Positions 1-12,060 of a DNA stretch of 64,000 nt are shown piece by piece. Source of the stretch: Sipunculus nudus (lineage: Eukaryota; Annelida; Sipuncula; Golfingiida; Sipunculidae); assembly GCA_026874595.1 (NCBI GenBank), contig CM049307.1, positions 42,230,362 through 42,294,361 on the forward strand, read 5' to 3'. The notes below the pieces were generated by a model, which worked only from the letters and a program-made list of their open reading frames with translations, ran no database searches and had not been told where the DNA came from. The first letter of the stretch is position 1. The number at the start of each line of letters is the position of its first letter. The position numbers and the translations under genes were made by a program.

Positions 1-489
1 TTAAAATGAAAGAAGGTTAGTAGAATGGGCCTTATATGTTGTAATGCAGCTGGTCTTCAAGATGGCACCTTTACCTCCTTGTTCTGGACAATTAACTGAT
101 CATTTTGTTGGTTAAGGAGATTTTATGCAAGATGAAAGTAATGTGAAATGCAATATGAAAGTAGAAAAAAGGTGCACCATGCGGTTATTAAGGGGGGGGG
201 GGGGTTACTGGAAACAGTGATACAGAGGAGTCGGGGGGGAGGGGGGGAGACAATCATACTATCAAGTATTGTTTTGATACAAGGACATTCTGGTGTTAAA
301 GTGACAAACAGGAGACTGATTCTCTATCTGTATTCAGGAGACAATTATTGTATTAACAAAATGGATACTGGTATTTAATTTGTACAAGGGATACAGAGTT
401 TATATTGTCATTTGGAATACTCTTGATATTAAATTGAAACAAGGGAGACTGTGATGTTGTATTGACATTATTTTCATGTTTCGTTACAG
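1..489 (+). other. 3' end of an intron of the left-hand gene
   Basis: No coding exon is visible here. The stretch holds two G-rich runs (about 192-204 and 233-248) and ends in a pyrimidine-rich tract with a good splice acceptor (TTTCGTTACAG, ending at 489) directly before the terminal exon. The intron begins outside the window. Confidence 0.6.
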
Positions 490-621
490 CTTTTACCAGA
501 GAACATTGGTGAGGACTTGTTGTCTGTGTTGGGACCTCCTGAACATACAAACAGTGCGAATGCTGACAACAGTGCGGGCTCCGCGAACAACGATGACCTC
601 CTGTCATTATTTGACTCGTAA
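490..621 (+). CDS. Terminal coding exon of an unidentified gene (partial, C-terminus only)
   Basis: After a good acceptor at 489 the phase-0 frame gives 43 codons and a TAA at 619-621. The peptide starts LLPENIGEDLLSVLGPPE, passes through a Asn/Ser/Ala-rich linker and ends DDLLSLFDS. It is acidic with clustered leucines, a composition typical of short transcriptional activation tails; LLSLF followed by Asp also resembles a clathrin-box type motif. Codon choice is more GC-ending than the AT-rich surroundings. Upstream exons lie left of the window. A faint resemblance to the C-terminal tail of ARNT-type bHLH-PAS proteins was considered but cannot be supported from 43 residues. The other two frames across this exon are also partly open but give compositionally odd peptides. 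Function is not assigned; that this is a coding exon is fairly secure. Confidence 0.7.
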   Translation, partial: LLPENIGEDLLSVLGPPEHTNSANADNSAGSANNDDLLSLFDS

Positions 622-2700
622 GATGTGGCATGCAGGGCATTACACTGTATTGTACTGTACTAGATCCTCTTCTCTCCCACACTGTTGTGTGGGCAAAAAC
701 AAAGGCAGCAAATTTTACATGAACATTTTCCTCGGGAGCGTCTTGACTCCTGGTGTTACGTAAGGGAGGCACAGGTTGTGACAGAGAATCCTACATCTAA
801 CTTCTACTGTACAGCCAGCGACGAAACCGGAGGGCATGCTGGGGGCCCTCTGGCTGCATGGTCCACAGGCTGGACACGCTGGTACACAGGCTCAGGTAGC
901 AGCACTGCGGGACAGACAGTCTGACTGAACTTTAAGTGACATGTCTTCTGCTTCAGTGTCTGGTGTGTGTAGCATCCATGAATGGATGCACTGTCTGATC
1001 CACGAGGTACTTTACAAAAAGACAGGCATGTCAGTGTGGGTAAACCATGTCTGTGTGGATTCAAAACTGGGATTGATACGTGGCCTGTGGCAGCTGGTGA
1101 AGCTGGCTCCGAAACTGCCGAAATCCTCAGTTGGGCTAAATGTTCTGGTTGTGAAATGTTTATTTGGACATGTATATGTATTGCCAATAGACTTAAATGT
1201 GGCCAACCCAGGCTACTGGTAGCTGGAGTTATATGCAGCTGTTTCACACTACTATACCTCATGGTTTTAAAAGTGTACGGACACAGCGAGCGACTGTAAA
1301 TGACTTCTCACAGTTTTAAAGACCAAACCAAGGGCGCAGAGACTTAACTACAATATGGTGCTCAGCAGTGCACACACTCTAAGGTTTGCTTGAATGTCAG
1401 TCAGACAGCGCAGTTTTACAGTGATACGGCGAAAAATGTACTGCACAAACAGAACAAAAAAGGAAACATTGCAGGCCCGGTGAGGCCAGAGATCAGTGGA
1501 GACAATTATACATAGGGACTAATGACTGCAACTTGTATCCAGGCGAAGCGGGTACAGGTTACGCTCTCAGCAGTATCACACCGTTCATGGCATGCACAAA
1601 CTTTTGTGATACAGTTCTATGATATTTAAGTATACTCTTAAAATGGTTTGTCAAAGTTCACACTACAAACATTATGGTTGTGCATATTCAATGAAGACTA
1701 TTAAATGATTGGTGGAGTCTCTTTAAAAGAAGACAGCCTGGAATGCTGTAATGTAGTGCTGAGCAGATTGGGAGATGGGGGCAGATTTTTAGTTGAGAGC
1801 ATTATTGACTTAAACATGTTGTATAACACATCAGTATCTTCTTATTGAGTTGACCAATATTGTATTTTGAATGTGTGAAATGTTGCAAAATGTTTGCCAC
1901 GAAATAATTTTATGAATTTAATTATAACCAAATCTAATTAGGTCACATGATCTCAGTCTCAACTAAATGTACTGAATGCAATCAAAATGCCATACTTTAA
2001 ATATAGCATTCAATTAAAGAAAAAAAAAATCAAATTCTGCTAGCCACCATATGGAGATTTATTCTATTAAATTAATGAAAAGAAAGTTGCTGTATTAATG
2101 AGCATTTGATATTTATTATGTGTTGATCATAGCTCAGTGCATCTGAAGAGTAAGCTGTTGAACTTGACTGAGTTATTTATGTGTATATAGGTGTATATTA
2201 TGAGATATGTAGATACAAGTGCAACTGTTCGTGATGGGCACCTGCTTGTACACTGGTTTACCCCTCGCAGCCTGTAACCTTTGTATCACTTTTATTCTCC
2301 AACTGTCAAGTTGTGTATCTGTACATATCGAATACTCATGAGAAGAAAGGTCCTCTCTATTTAAATGTTTGTTTCCCCTTCATATGAGCCATGCAAAAAA
2401 TGCTGGAGTTTTAAGTATCTTTTATACAAACTATTTTATTTATGATTGTATTTAAAACTTGTACATGATGTTGTTTTATGGAAACCTTTTGTGTTTCTGT
2501 TTGTGGAAAAAAAACATTGTACATGAGCTGTATAGATGTATAAAGTTGCCACTTGTAAAAAAAGATTACAATTTTTGCATGGTAATAGATTCAGCTGGTG
2601 TAAACAATGCCTAGAATTGTAGTCTAGCTTTATTTAATTGATCCAAGATATTTTTATTAGTGTCTTTTGGGTAGAATAAAAACTGATGACAATGAGTAAC
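622..2700 (+). other. Probable 3' UTR of the left-hand gene
   Basis: No convincing exon follows the TAA at 621. The stretch is AT-rich with A-runs, a TGTACATA Pumilio-type motif near 2319, ATTAAA variants near 1698 and 2013, and a canonical AATAAA at 2675-2680. The simplest reading is one long last exon of about 2.2 kb. Use of the earlier ATTAAA signals, or of the AATAAA at 4515-4520, would shorten or lengthen it. Transcript data would be needed to fix the end. Confidence 0.45.
2675..2680 (+). terminator. Candidate poly(A) signal AATAAA
   Basis: A canonical hexamer about 2.05 kb past the stop codon of the terminal exon. It is the first AATAAA in a long AT-rich trailer. AATAAA is frequent by chance at this composition, so the call is tentative. 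Confidence 0.35.
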
Positions 2701-2727
2701 CACCATTTGCAACCCATCTTGAGGTGG

Positions 2728-2800
2728 ACAACCAATCACTTCCACCAGCACAAAATGAACAACCAATCAGGGCCATTGACACCAAATGTCTGCCAATTGG
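2728..2800. promoter_or_regulatory. Three evenly spaced CCAAT boxes
   Basis: CCAAT occurs at 2732-2736, 2763-2767 and 2793-2797, all on the + strand, 31 and 30 bp apart. The last box sits in the palindrome CCAATTGG. A reverse ATTGG follows at 2901-2905. Even spacing of about three helical turns is a known arrangement of NF-Y sites in promoters. No first exon is recognised next to it, so a promoter role is an inference. Confidence 0.25.
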
Positions 2801-2809
2801 TCCAGACAT

Positions 2810-5800
2810 GATCACATGAGTGTCACATGAGTGATCTTGCAAGATTTCTTCACCAATACATTTTGTTCAGTGGATGCATATATTTGGAATAGCCAGGGTG
2901 ATTGGTGTCAACTGATGCGAATGGCATGGGCTTTGCTTGACATTCATAGAGATGACTGTACACAGCAAAATCTCATACCAAATTCTCTTGAGATGTTTAG
3001 CATGTAACTTGCAGCTTATTTTTCTACAACAGATTATTAGACTACCATCTTATCACCTCTCAGACATCCATGCAGTATGCCCTTAGCAGTGCCAATCCAA
3101 TTCATATCATGTGTTTTCTCCATTCTCCCTCTCTCTCTCTGTCGCTTTTACTTATGTCCAGTTTATGGGTTTGACTAGTATTACCAGTCTCTTTGATGAG
3201 ACACGGGATATGTGATGTTTCTTGAGCCAAGTTCCTGCCATGACCTTAAATGTTTGCACCATGCCTTAATCCTGACACGTGTTTCTGTCTGTACATGATT
3301 TCTGGCACAAATGTGGTCTTGTTTATAATCCCCCTAGGTTCAGGTGGACGCTCCCGAGTGCATTGTTTAGCCTCAACAGTCGGTTGTCATCACTTACAGT
3401 CTAAATCAAATGGTGTCATATTTTATTTCACAGTGTGATGTTTCACATTATGACATGGGAATAAGTAACTAAATTGTTTGAAATCCCTGCCCCAAGGCTG
3501 AAAAAATTCACTTAATTTCATATTGACAAATTGTCAAAATATCAAACTGACATTCCAGATTATAAAAGAAAAAAGTAAATTCTTATAGTAATCAATGAAG
3601 ATTTTAAGTGATTTTTAAACAATTTACCTGGAAACCTTGCAAGAAAACCCTTTTAAAATGCATCAGTGACTGAGAGTATAATAAAAAGAAATATCCATGA
3701 CAAGTTATTTAAACAGAAAGATATATATTTATCAATTTAATTTTATCATTAAAAACCACCAGTCTTCAATGCAGTCTGTTTCTATTTTACTCTTTTTTCT
3801 ACTGTAATTTCACATATCCTGAACTTTTTATTCATGTGTGTCCTACACTTTCCTGTAAACCCCTGTCTGTCTTCTGCTTGATGTATATTCTTGTTCTTGC
3901 ATGGCATTCTTCACTACTGACATAGCTAAGTTTGTCAACCATGTGACCATGAACTTACCAGGGCTTGCACCACTAAATACGAAAACATAGTAACGCAGCA
4001 GTGAATCTGAGTCTCGTGTTGTGTGTTATTTATTTGTATGACAGTCAGGTGTGGAATTATGTCCGAATGTGGAGCGAGTGAATGTGTGCGTGACTTTGAA
4101 TGTATGTGCGAGTGTGGTTTAAAGATTACTTATGAGAGTCTGATGATGCAAATGAGACAGTTAATATGGCTGCATAGTTTTACTCCCTGAATCACTGAGT
4201 TATACTGGGATGTATTGTACTAAGACTTCCTCTAGTATTGTGTATTATAGTTACTCAGAACAGTAGTAATATACTTACAAAAGCACAAGGCAGCTCAGTT
4301 CATGGAGGTTCATGTTAGCGTGCTTGTATTTAAGTATACAGGGATGTTGGTGTCCTCCTGTTTTTCTGACCAGTATGTTTACACGTGCATCCTGCCCTGT
4401 ACAAGTCATGACTACATACTGTGCAATTGAACCCCTTGTTGTGTGAACAACCTGTGATCATTGCACCAAATCAGTAAATTATTAGTCTGATATATGTGAT
4501 CAATATATTTATCAAATAAAATGTATTATATATTAAGTTATACATGTGTTGGTGTTATCTGTTTCTGATAAGTGTTTTTATACCACTTAAAAATGTTTAC
4601 TCCTCAAGGCCTTCATACAGGAACCCTTTAAAATTCATGCTCATTGTCTCTGTCATTATTCTCTTTAAATTTACAAAGTATTATATGTTATATAAAATGT
4701 GTTAAAATGTTATTTAAATGGTCTTCATGGATAAACACTTTTAATCCCTATCCACCTACTGGCTTGGCATGTTGATCTACCAGTTGCTCAAAATAATCTT
4801 CCTCCACAGACATCAGCCTCTATTTGTCAATGCATGTCCACCCACATACCCATTAAATGATTTGTGTATAGCAGTAGCTGGTTTATTGCATATAAGGTAT
4901 AGATGCACTGTACAGGGCTGAACTTCAGGGGGCTTAAACAGCCAATGAACCCACATTTTCATTTTTAAAAATGTTAATTTTCATTTTGAAAATGGAGTTC
5001 AGTGCCTAATAGGCTTCTAGTTACCTTGCTATAAGTGATAAATTAATATTTTATCATTTATTTGTTTAAGTTATATAGGAAAAGTAGCGTCATATCATGA
5101 CTTATTTTTCTTGAAGCGATATATGTACGCAATGTGTTTTACTAATATAGCAAATGTGGATTCATCATAAAACATACATAGATCAGTTAGAACACTAGGT
5201 GTCTGTTACACACTGAACCTATATTATTCTTCAGGAAAAAAATATGGGCCTTGTATTATGCACCTACTCTACATATAATAGACAAGTTTAATGCTGGAAG
5301 AAATCCGTTAATCCATCCCCCCCCCCCCCCCCCATATCAACAAGGAAGAGGGAAGCATGTGTCCATCCTGAAATTCCCTTGTGATACGGAATACAAAATT
5401 GATCAAATTCCTTGTTTTCATTTAAGCATGAGTGCCAGATTTTGTGAAGCTGTTCATTTCCTGGGGGGTGTAATAAATGGGCCAATGAGAACAGACCAGG
5501 AAAGTGACAGACCGGAAAATGCAACAAGTCCTGATCAGGAATCTCATACAAGGAAGTGGAGAGGGGATAAATAAAAATAACTTGGTAAAGTCTGCACTGG
5601 ATTATTTAGGTCATGCGAACTCTTATCTCTTTATCTGGGATCTATTTATTTGCACATTTTAAAACATGAGAAATGTATTGCTCATTTTGCTTTGTTCTTT
5701 GTATTTATTACAACTTGTTAGAATTTATCACATTTTGCTTATTTTGCAATTTTTTTCTGCCTTAGGATCCTGTACTTCCCTGCTGCAATCTGTAGATTTC

Positions 5801-6180
5801 CTCTCCTAATTTTTTTTTCATCAGTGCATGAACAGTAATGGGGGGAACACCATCACCAGGTAATATCAGCAAAGCATCCAGTTTTCATCTCTGTCCTTCA
5901 CACAGTTTAGGTGCAACCTAACATGATAAAAATGTAACAACAGTGAAGACACTTTTACAGTACATTTTCAAGGAACAAAGATTGCCGTGAGACTTTGTGA
6001 TAATCGCCACTAGCCACAGTGCAGTACATTTCTTGGGATTAATACTAGAGCGATGTGCAGGACAGAAAAAGCTTATATCTCTGGCTGACTTGAACTTTTT
6101 TGTTTAATTGATGTTTATAATTTAATTCATGTTAAAGCTTGAATTAAAGCTAGCAATATACATTCAGTGTCCTCCTTAAC
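2810..6180. other. Gene-free stretch, nothing firmly identified
   Basis: AT-rich sequence with no exon or clear repeat boundary that I can support. It holds a CT microsatellite near 3127-3142, an AATAAA at 4515-4520, and a C-run at about 5318-5333 inside an open frame (5251-5574) whose peptide looks random. It could be intergenic or a continuation of the upstream 3' UTR. Confidence 0.4.
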
Positions 6181-6190
6181 AATAATTTTT

Positions 6191-6219
6191 AGCTCAGCTG
6201 ACCATAAGTCATCTGAGCT
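6191..6219 (+). repeat. Terminal hairpin (copy 1 of 3)
   Basis: A 12-bp stem with 11 of 12 pairs around a CATAA loop. The same structure starts at 11878 and 57745, which marks a repeat-family terminus. Confidence 0.6.
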
Positions 6220-8605
6220 ATAGTCGTGGTCCATTGTCCGTCGTCCGTCCGTCTGTCCGTCCGTCCATAGATGTGGCACGTTTTGAAACCGTAAGACCTA
6301 GGAATCCAAAATTCGGCATTATGTTAGATGTCCCCAAGATCTCCAACAAGCCGAAAACTGGGTCTTTGCGACTTCATTCCTTTGAGAAATTAAGGAAAAA
6401 CCTCATTTTTTATTAAAAACCTATTTTCACACTTCAGGACGGCCTCATATCAAAACCACTCATCGGTTTTTCCTCATATTTACCATAAATATTACTCTAT
6501 ATATTTCCTATGTACATGCCAGAAATTATGTCTGTATTATATAATTTTAAAAAGTTATGGGCCCAAACATAATGCATTTTGTAAAAAATCAGGAAAGATA
6601 TTTGTTCACTTAACACAAAACATGTTAAAGCTATGGACTTTTTTTCCAGTAATATAACTTTAATTAATCAAAATTAAATTGTATACCCAAAATTAGATCA
6701 AAATCTTTTAAATTTTTTAAAATATTAACAAAAATAAAAAATTGGTACCTTAAATTTTGCCTAACTTTGACCATGGCACGTTTTTTTCCTGAAAGTACTG
6801 TGGATTTAATTTTCACAGCATGTTTTTGTTAGCATTTTGTCTGTTAACACCAAAAATTTGAAACCAGTTGATCAAAAACTAGATTTTTTTCAAGTTTTCA
6901 AGTACCATGTATTATATTGTTTACATCTTGCAAGAAATCAGCTCCCCAGCTTCAGCTCTCAGTTCCTAAAATTTGGTATACAATTAGATGTTTCCAAAAT
7001 CCCCTACCATGCCAAGAATTTGGTCACTAGGACTTAATACCTTCAAGATATTAATGAAAACTTCATTTTTCCATTAAAAACCCATTGTTACACTTCAAGA
7101 CTTCCTAATATCAAAACCACTGATCTGACTGTAATCATAAATATTATACATATTTTTCTATTCATTCTCTATGCACATGCCAAAAATGATGTCAGTATTG
7201 CGTAATTGTTTTAAGTTATGGGTCCAAACATAATGCACTTTGTAAAAAATCAAGAAATATATTTACTCCCTTAACAGGGGGATTGCTGAAGCTAGAGATT
7301 TTTTGTCAGGGATGTAACATTATTTAATCAAGATTCAATTAAATACCCAAAATTAGTTCTGAATTTTTCAAATTTTATAAGTTATTAGTATAAATATAAA
7401 ATTAGAACCTTAAATTTTGCCTAACTTTGACCATGGCACGTTTGTTTCCTGTGAGCACTGTTGATATAATTTTCATATCATGCACACATAAGGATTTCAG
7501 CTTTGTAGTTTAGAAAGCTGACAGAAATTGGCCAAAAATTGTAGCTTTAATTAATGTTTTTATGATACCATGTCAGACCTTGGCTCTCTCCAGCCCCTCT
7601 TGAGTCACCTGTATGTTGACCTTGTTGAACTTTCAGCAAATTATGCATGCTTGAGGCGAAACATACACTGGGGCAGCCAGGCAGCTTATGGACAGCCACA
7701 GTTGATCCAGGTGTCCAACCCAACTCATCTAGTAGTTTTGACCAACAACATAACAATAAACAATAAATTAATAAATTTTTATTGTTTTTCAATAACAAAT
7801 TAAAGAAAAATAGAAAAGGAATTTGTTAGTGTATAATAACAGGAAATTAACTTGCAGTTACTGATGATATAAGAATCTTGTATTGATGGATAGAATGTCA
7901 CATATTCCAAATAACACCATGCAGTCACCTATGGTATTTTTCAGTTCAATTTTAATGATAAAAAAGTAAATCATATTATTCATTACTAATCATTAGGGAT
8001 CATATGAAGGAAATTAATGATAGACAAAGATGCAGTTGATAATATTAATCTAGATTTCTACTGTGTCTAGTGTATACATTGATGTGAAATTAGTCCAAAA
8101 TGAATATATTACATTTATTTTTTATAATATAAATAAAAGCCATAAAACCAGATACTTATGATCATTATTTAAATGTGTGAATTTGGTATATTCTGGATTC
8201 TCAACATCATTGTTTGGTAAAAACTGAATAAATACCAGACATGGTGTGAATACTTTGCAATTGTATTTAAATACGAATATGAATATGTACTCCATTATAA
8301 AATTTTTTGCATAAACAATGGGAATTCAGGTAAAAATGAAAGTATGTTCTGCTTATAAGTTATATTGCCAAGTCAAAATCTGTGTGACAATAGTTCTCCA
8401 TTTGTTAATAAAATAAATGAAATCAATCCTCTTCCTTGTCTCTAAAGGTACTATCAAAATCATACATAAGCTAAACAACTACAACTCATAATACAGCTTA
8501 TATTTATTACCACACAAAACCAGCATGTGCCTCATTTTAAATTCATATTTTTTTATCATATATAACAGCTGAGCGCCGTGACCCATAGGTCCCTTGTTTT
8601 CAATT
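6191..8605 (+). mobile_element. Non-autonomous element with a hairpin terminus and a 660-bp tandem repeat
   Basis: The left end is a hairpin (AGCTCAGCTGAC, 5-nt loop, GTCATCTGAGCT; 6191-6219), followed by a GTCC/GTCY-rich run (6236-6268). The body carries about two copies of a 660-bp repeat: the block ending in GACCATGGCACG recurs at 6780 and 7440, and AGTTATGGGYCCAAACATAA recurs near 6553 and 7214. The proposed right end, near 8566-8605, contains CAGCTGAGCGCCGTGACCC, giving an inverted GCTCAGCTG shared with the left end. No transposase is seen. The right boundary is the less certain one. Confidence 0.5.
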
Positions 8606-9146
8606 TATAATACAGATAATCTTTATATATTAGAAGTCTATAATTAATTTATAATAAAGCTTGAATTACATCAGTATATCTTTTTAAGTGCCCTCCCACC
8701 CCATCCCCTGCAGAAAATATAATTATTTCAGCTTTAAAAACAACAATAATTTGTACTGAAAGGGGAGCATGAGGAAAAGATGTGTAAAGAATGAGAGTTT
8801 GTTTCACAGGCTGAGGTTATAACTATAAATTACATTACATGTCATTTCATTCCTGTAACATTTGGTGCAGTCATCAGGGTATTGCACTGGTTTATGGCCG
8901 GCTGTCAAGAATCCATTCTGTACTCCATGGACCCTTTGTGTTCGGGCCAGAGAATGCCTGATGAACAGTAGATATACCAGTACACAGAACGCAATCCTAA
9001 TGGCTGTATCAGTGAAGGATACATAATATTTCACGGCTTCTTTAAAATCGTACAAGTATATATTGGTGGTAGGAATTGGGTTTTAATTATTAAATTAAAT
9101 CAATGATTGATCACTAATCACATGATTTAGTTTGGTAAGTGACATT
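8606..9146. other. Gene-free stretch
   Basis: No exon, RNA gene or repeat boundary can be supported here. A short open frame on the - strand (8804-9055) has no splice or composition support. Confidence 0.3.
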
Positions 9147-9354
9147 CAGGGGCAGATCCAGAATTTAGGAAGAGGAGGGGTCCAACCCAGAAGCAGTAAT
9201 GACAAAACCTAAAAATAAAGGACCCAAGTCCTCAAAAAGGTTGGGTCCAGGCGAAAAAGTAGGTCTGTACTCTTAAAAGAAGGTTGCTTCAACAGAAAAA
9301 AAGGGGGGAAGGGAGGGGAGGGTGGTCCACCACCTCCTCAGGATCTGCTTCTTG
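9147..9354. mobile_element. hAT-like miniature inverted-repeat element
   Basis: The left end CAGGGGCAGATCCAGA is mirrored on the right by GGATCTGCTTCTTG (9341-9354), an imperfect terminal inverted repeat. CAGGGGCRGATCC ends are typical of hAT-type miniature elements across invertebrates. The interior is G-rich. No clear 8-bp target duplication is left. Confidence 0.5.
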
Positions 9355-10164
9355 GATTCATGAACTGCTGGTCAGTAATTGTTTGTTATATCCAGACAAA
9401 GTGTCAAAACAAACAGCACAACAAAGAAATGCACTGTTTACAGCCATGCCTTGCTGGTAGTATCTGTCAACATGCCATGCTTGTGCAGGTAACATTACTT
9501 TTGTGGAAGCACAAAATGAAACCACAATAAAACATTCAATCTAGGCACTGATTAATATTTCCCTCTTCACCGAGTAACAGGTCTTAACGTGTTATCTCTG
9601 GGGGATCAAAGTTACCTATCTTCAATGATGAGACTGATAAAACCCTCAACTTGTTTAGTCATGCTGCTAGATAAGGATTAGCGTTTTATGGATCAAAGGT
9701 CAGGTTAATACAAGGGACCCGGAGGAGGCATGTACGTCTGTGTATGTGTGATGCAAGTGTGATCAAAACGTGGAGAACGACACGACAAGAGGGTTGTCGG
9801 CTCTCCAGATAAGCTCGAGATAATCCTTTAAGATAATACACAGTTATGTGTGAGGGAGATTGGACAGAGTAGTATGACAGTGTATTTTATGTATTTCTAA
9901 ATAGTTTTTCTTTTTTTTATTTCATAAAGCTCATGTTTAAATATCTGATGGAGAATCTGTTGAAATATACTCCCCAGTGTGTATTATTATCTTAAATTTA
10001 TATATTTTATGTAATCATACAGACCTTGCTAATTTAATATATTCCATGGGAGCAAGACTGTCCTTAAAAGTTTAATGTACATTTTTTCCCTCCATACCTT
10101 ATTTATACCTGTATGTAAATACCTGTTTTATCAACCTAAAGGAACATGTTTTTATACCCCTATA

Positions 10165-10205
<41 letters not shown>

Positions 10206-10940
10206 GGTATTTTTTGTTTTCATTATGTAGCTGATTACAGTGATACAAGCACAGGCCACCCACCATCTTACATTTCATTAGCTTTATTTTTATTTACATT
10301 TTGGCACCTCACTCATGCAAAAAGTGTGGAATTAAACACTGTAAGATCACCTGATTGCTTGTTAACCTGTGTCTTACCTGTGCACACCTGTAATTAGTTC
10401 TGATCTGTGAAATGCTTGGTTTGAGGCTCAGGCAGAGTACTAAGTTGACCTCCATACAATTCAGAATAAACTTCTGGAATGTATAATGTTGGACCAAAGA
10501 CATGAGTGATGTGCAGGATTATTAAGTATGCAAAGAGCTTGACAAATATCCGGTTCTATGTTTAGTCACATTCTATATGAACAGCAAACTGCTATGTATG
10601 TAGATGCGAGACAAAATTGTACCTGGTAATAACGTATTCATCCTAAGATGAGACAAAGTGTCATATTATGGTAAATACTGTGCTATTCAGTAAACTGGTT
10701 ATCTTTGTTTCTTATGCTCATTCCAGTGTTATTCTAGGATTATAAAGATATCAAACAACAGTCCAGCCTAAGTGGAGGTATGTGATCACCTAGTGCTCTT
10801 ATATTAATTTACCCCAGTGTGGTTTAAGTGTCAGTGTTATGAACATTTTATAATGTTTTCATCTTATTGAGCCTTGGTAGAGAGCTGTGCTCTCTTATTG
10901 GATGGTAGTCTCACCAGTAATGTTTCAGTTTATTGCGTAT
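9355..10940. other. Gene-free stretch with a GATA/TCF motif cluster and a TA microsatellite
   Basis: Between 9590 and 9840 there are five GATA-type motifs (9592, 9669, 9807, 9818, 9831) and two ATCAAAG motifs (9605, 9692). A TA microsatellite lies at 10168-10201. No exon is recognised. Confidence 0.3.
10168..10201. repeat. (AT)n microsatellite
   Basis: Uninterrupted AT dinucleotides, about 17 units. The open frame across it is a by-product of the repeat. Confidence 0.95.
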
Positions 10941-10982
10941 TTTTAGTGCACTTACAGGTAGTATTTTCACCCCAGGCAGTAA

Positions 10983-11153
10983 CTTGATCCTGTGGTTCCT
11001 GGTTATGGGACCACTATTCGGGGTCGACAGCTGGTTATTGGTGATGATGATCTATATACACAGTGGTCAGACTCCTCATCTACATCTCATCTACCGCATC
11101 CCTCCACGGTCGTCGTCTTTAAACAGACTCCCTGCTTCCTCATGAAGAATCAA
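10983..11153 (+). pseudogene. Possible coding remnant or terminal exon, unidentified
   Basis: A locally GC-richer patch in AT-rich DNA. The frame starting at 10983 runs 56 codons to a TAA at 11151-11153 overlapping AATAAA; it includes VVPGYGTTIRGRQLVIGDDD and a Ser-rich segment. A TAA lies immediately upstream in the same frame (10980-10982), and no good acceptor lies between. Either the exon begins at the weak AG at 11030, or the copy is dead. A second frame through the same patch is also open, so the true frame is uncertain. No family is recognised. Confidence 0.2.
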
Positions 11154-11877
11154 TAAAAATAGCAGCCCATATTCTCAGTATCATCACTGTACACTCCTTG
11201 GGTTTTATATGAAATATTCTGTGGCTACCCATCTCATGTTTATAAGCGATATATGAAATCAAGTAAAATTTTTATTGTTTTCTTTTTTAAACTGTTCAGC
11301 TCTTCTTGGTATTTTTTTAACTTCTACTGATTAACACCAGAGTATATTTTGTATAGTTGAATTTTTCACAAGATCTGAAATCACTGCATACCATATATAT
11401 TTGAAATATAACTGAGCCTGAAATAGTCTAAAATTAAATCGTATATTTTAATTTAACTAATAAAAATCTGTCAAAACACCAGGCTCAAATTACTCTTGAA
11501 TATTTTATTTGAAAGAAAAATAATAAATCTGATTTTAAATGAAACATTATGGAACAACAACCAAAATGACTTGTTAAGCATAAGCTATATATATATACAT
11601 CTAGTTAGAGTGAATGGCAAAAAAGTTAAACTTTCAAAAAAATCCACAGTCCATGTATTGCAATATCAATAGTCACTGAGGCATTTGTGGAAAGCTCAGT
11701 TATCTTTTCTTAACCCTCAACTTACTCACTGTATCATTATATCTACCGTTATCTTCATCTTAGCCCGAGGATGCTGTAATCTCTAGTTTGTGTGTGTATT
11801 TGAGGGCCATCTGTCCTTACAAGACCACTACACAGCATATTGATTTATGATTTTGTCTGTGAACAAAGAAGGTTTTT
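11154..11877. other. Gene-free AT-rich stretch
   Basis: No exon or repeat boundary is visible. A short TA run lies near 11588-11597. Confidence 0.3.
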
Positions 11878-12060
11878 AGCTCAGCTGACTAAAAGTCAAC
11901 TGAAGTATAGGTATGAGTCTTTGTCTGTCAATTAGCAGGGCACAAATCATTTCCCAGAATATTAAAAAAATTTGATACAAAACCTCCAGTATCTTGATAA
12001 TTAATGCATGCATTGCAATGAATCTTGCCTTGAATATCGACTGTTATTGACAGCAATTCC
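11878..12060 (+). mobile_element. Left end of a hairpin-terminus element (copy 2 of 3)
   Basis: Starts AGCTCAGCTGACTAAAAGTC with a degraded version of the hairpin seen at 6191, followed by a TTTGTCTGTC segment as in that copy. The 31-bp minisatellite that follows may be its internal array. The right end is not identified. Confidence 0.45.

Noticed and set aside
5251-5574. 107-residue frame with a poly-proline run
   Set aside because: The proline run comes from a C homopolymer; the rest has random composition, and the opposite strand is equally open.
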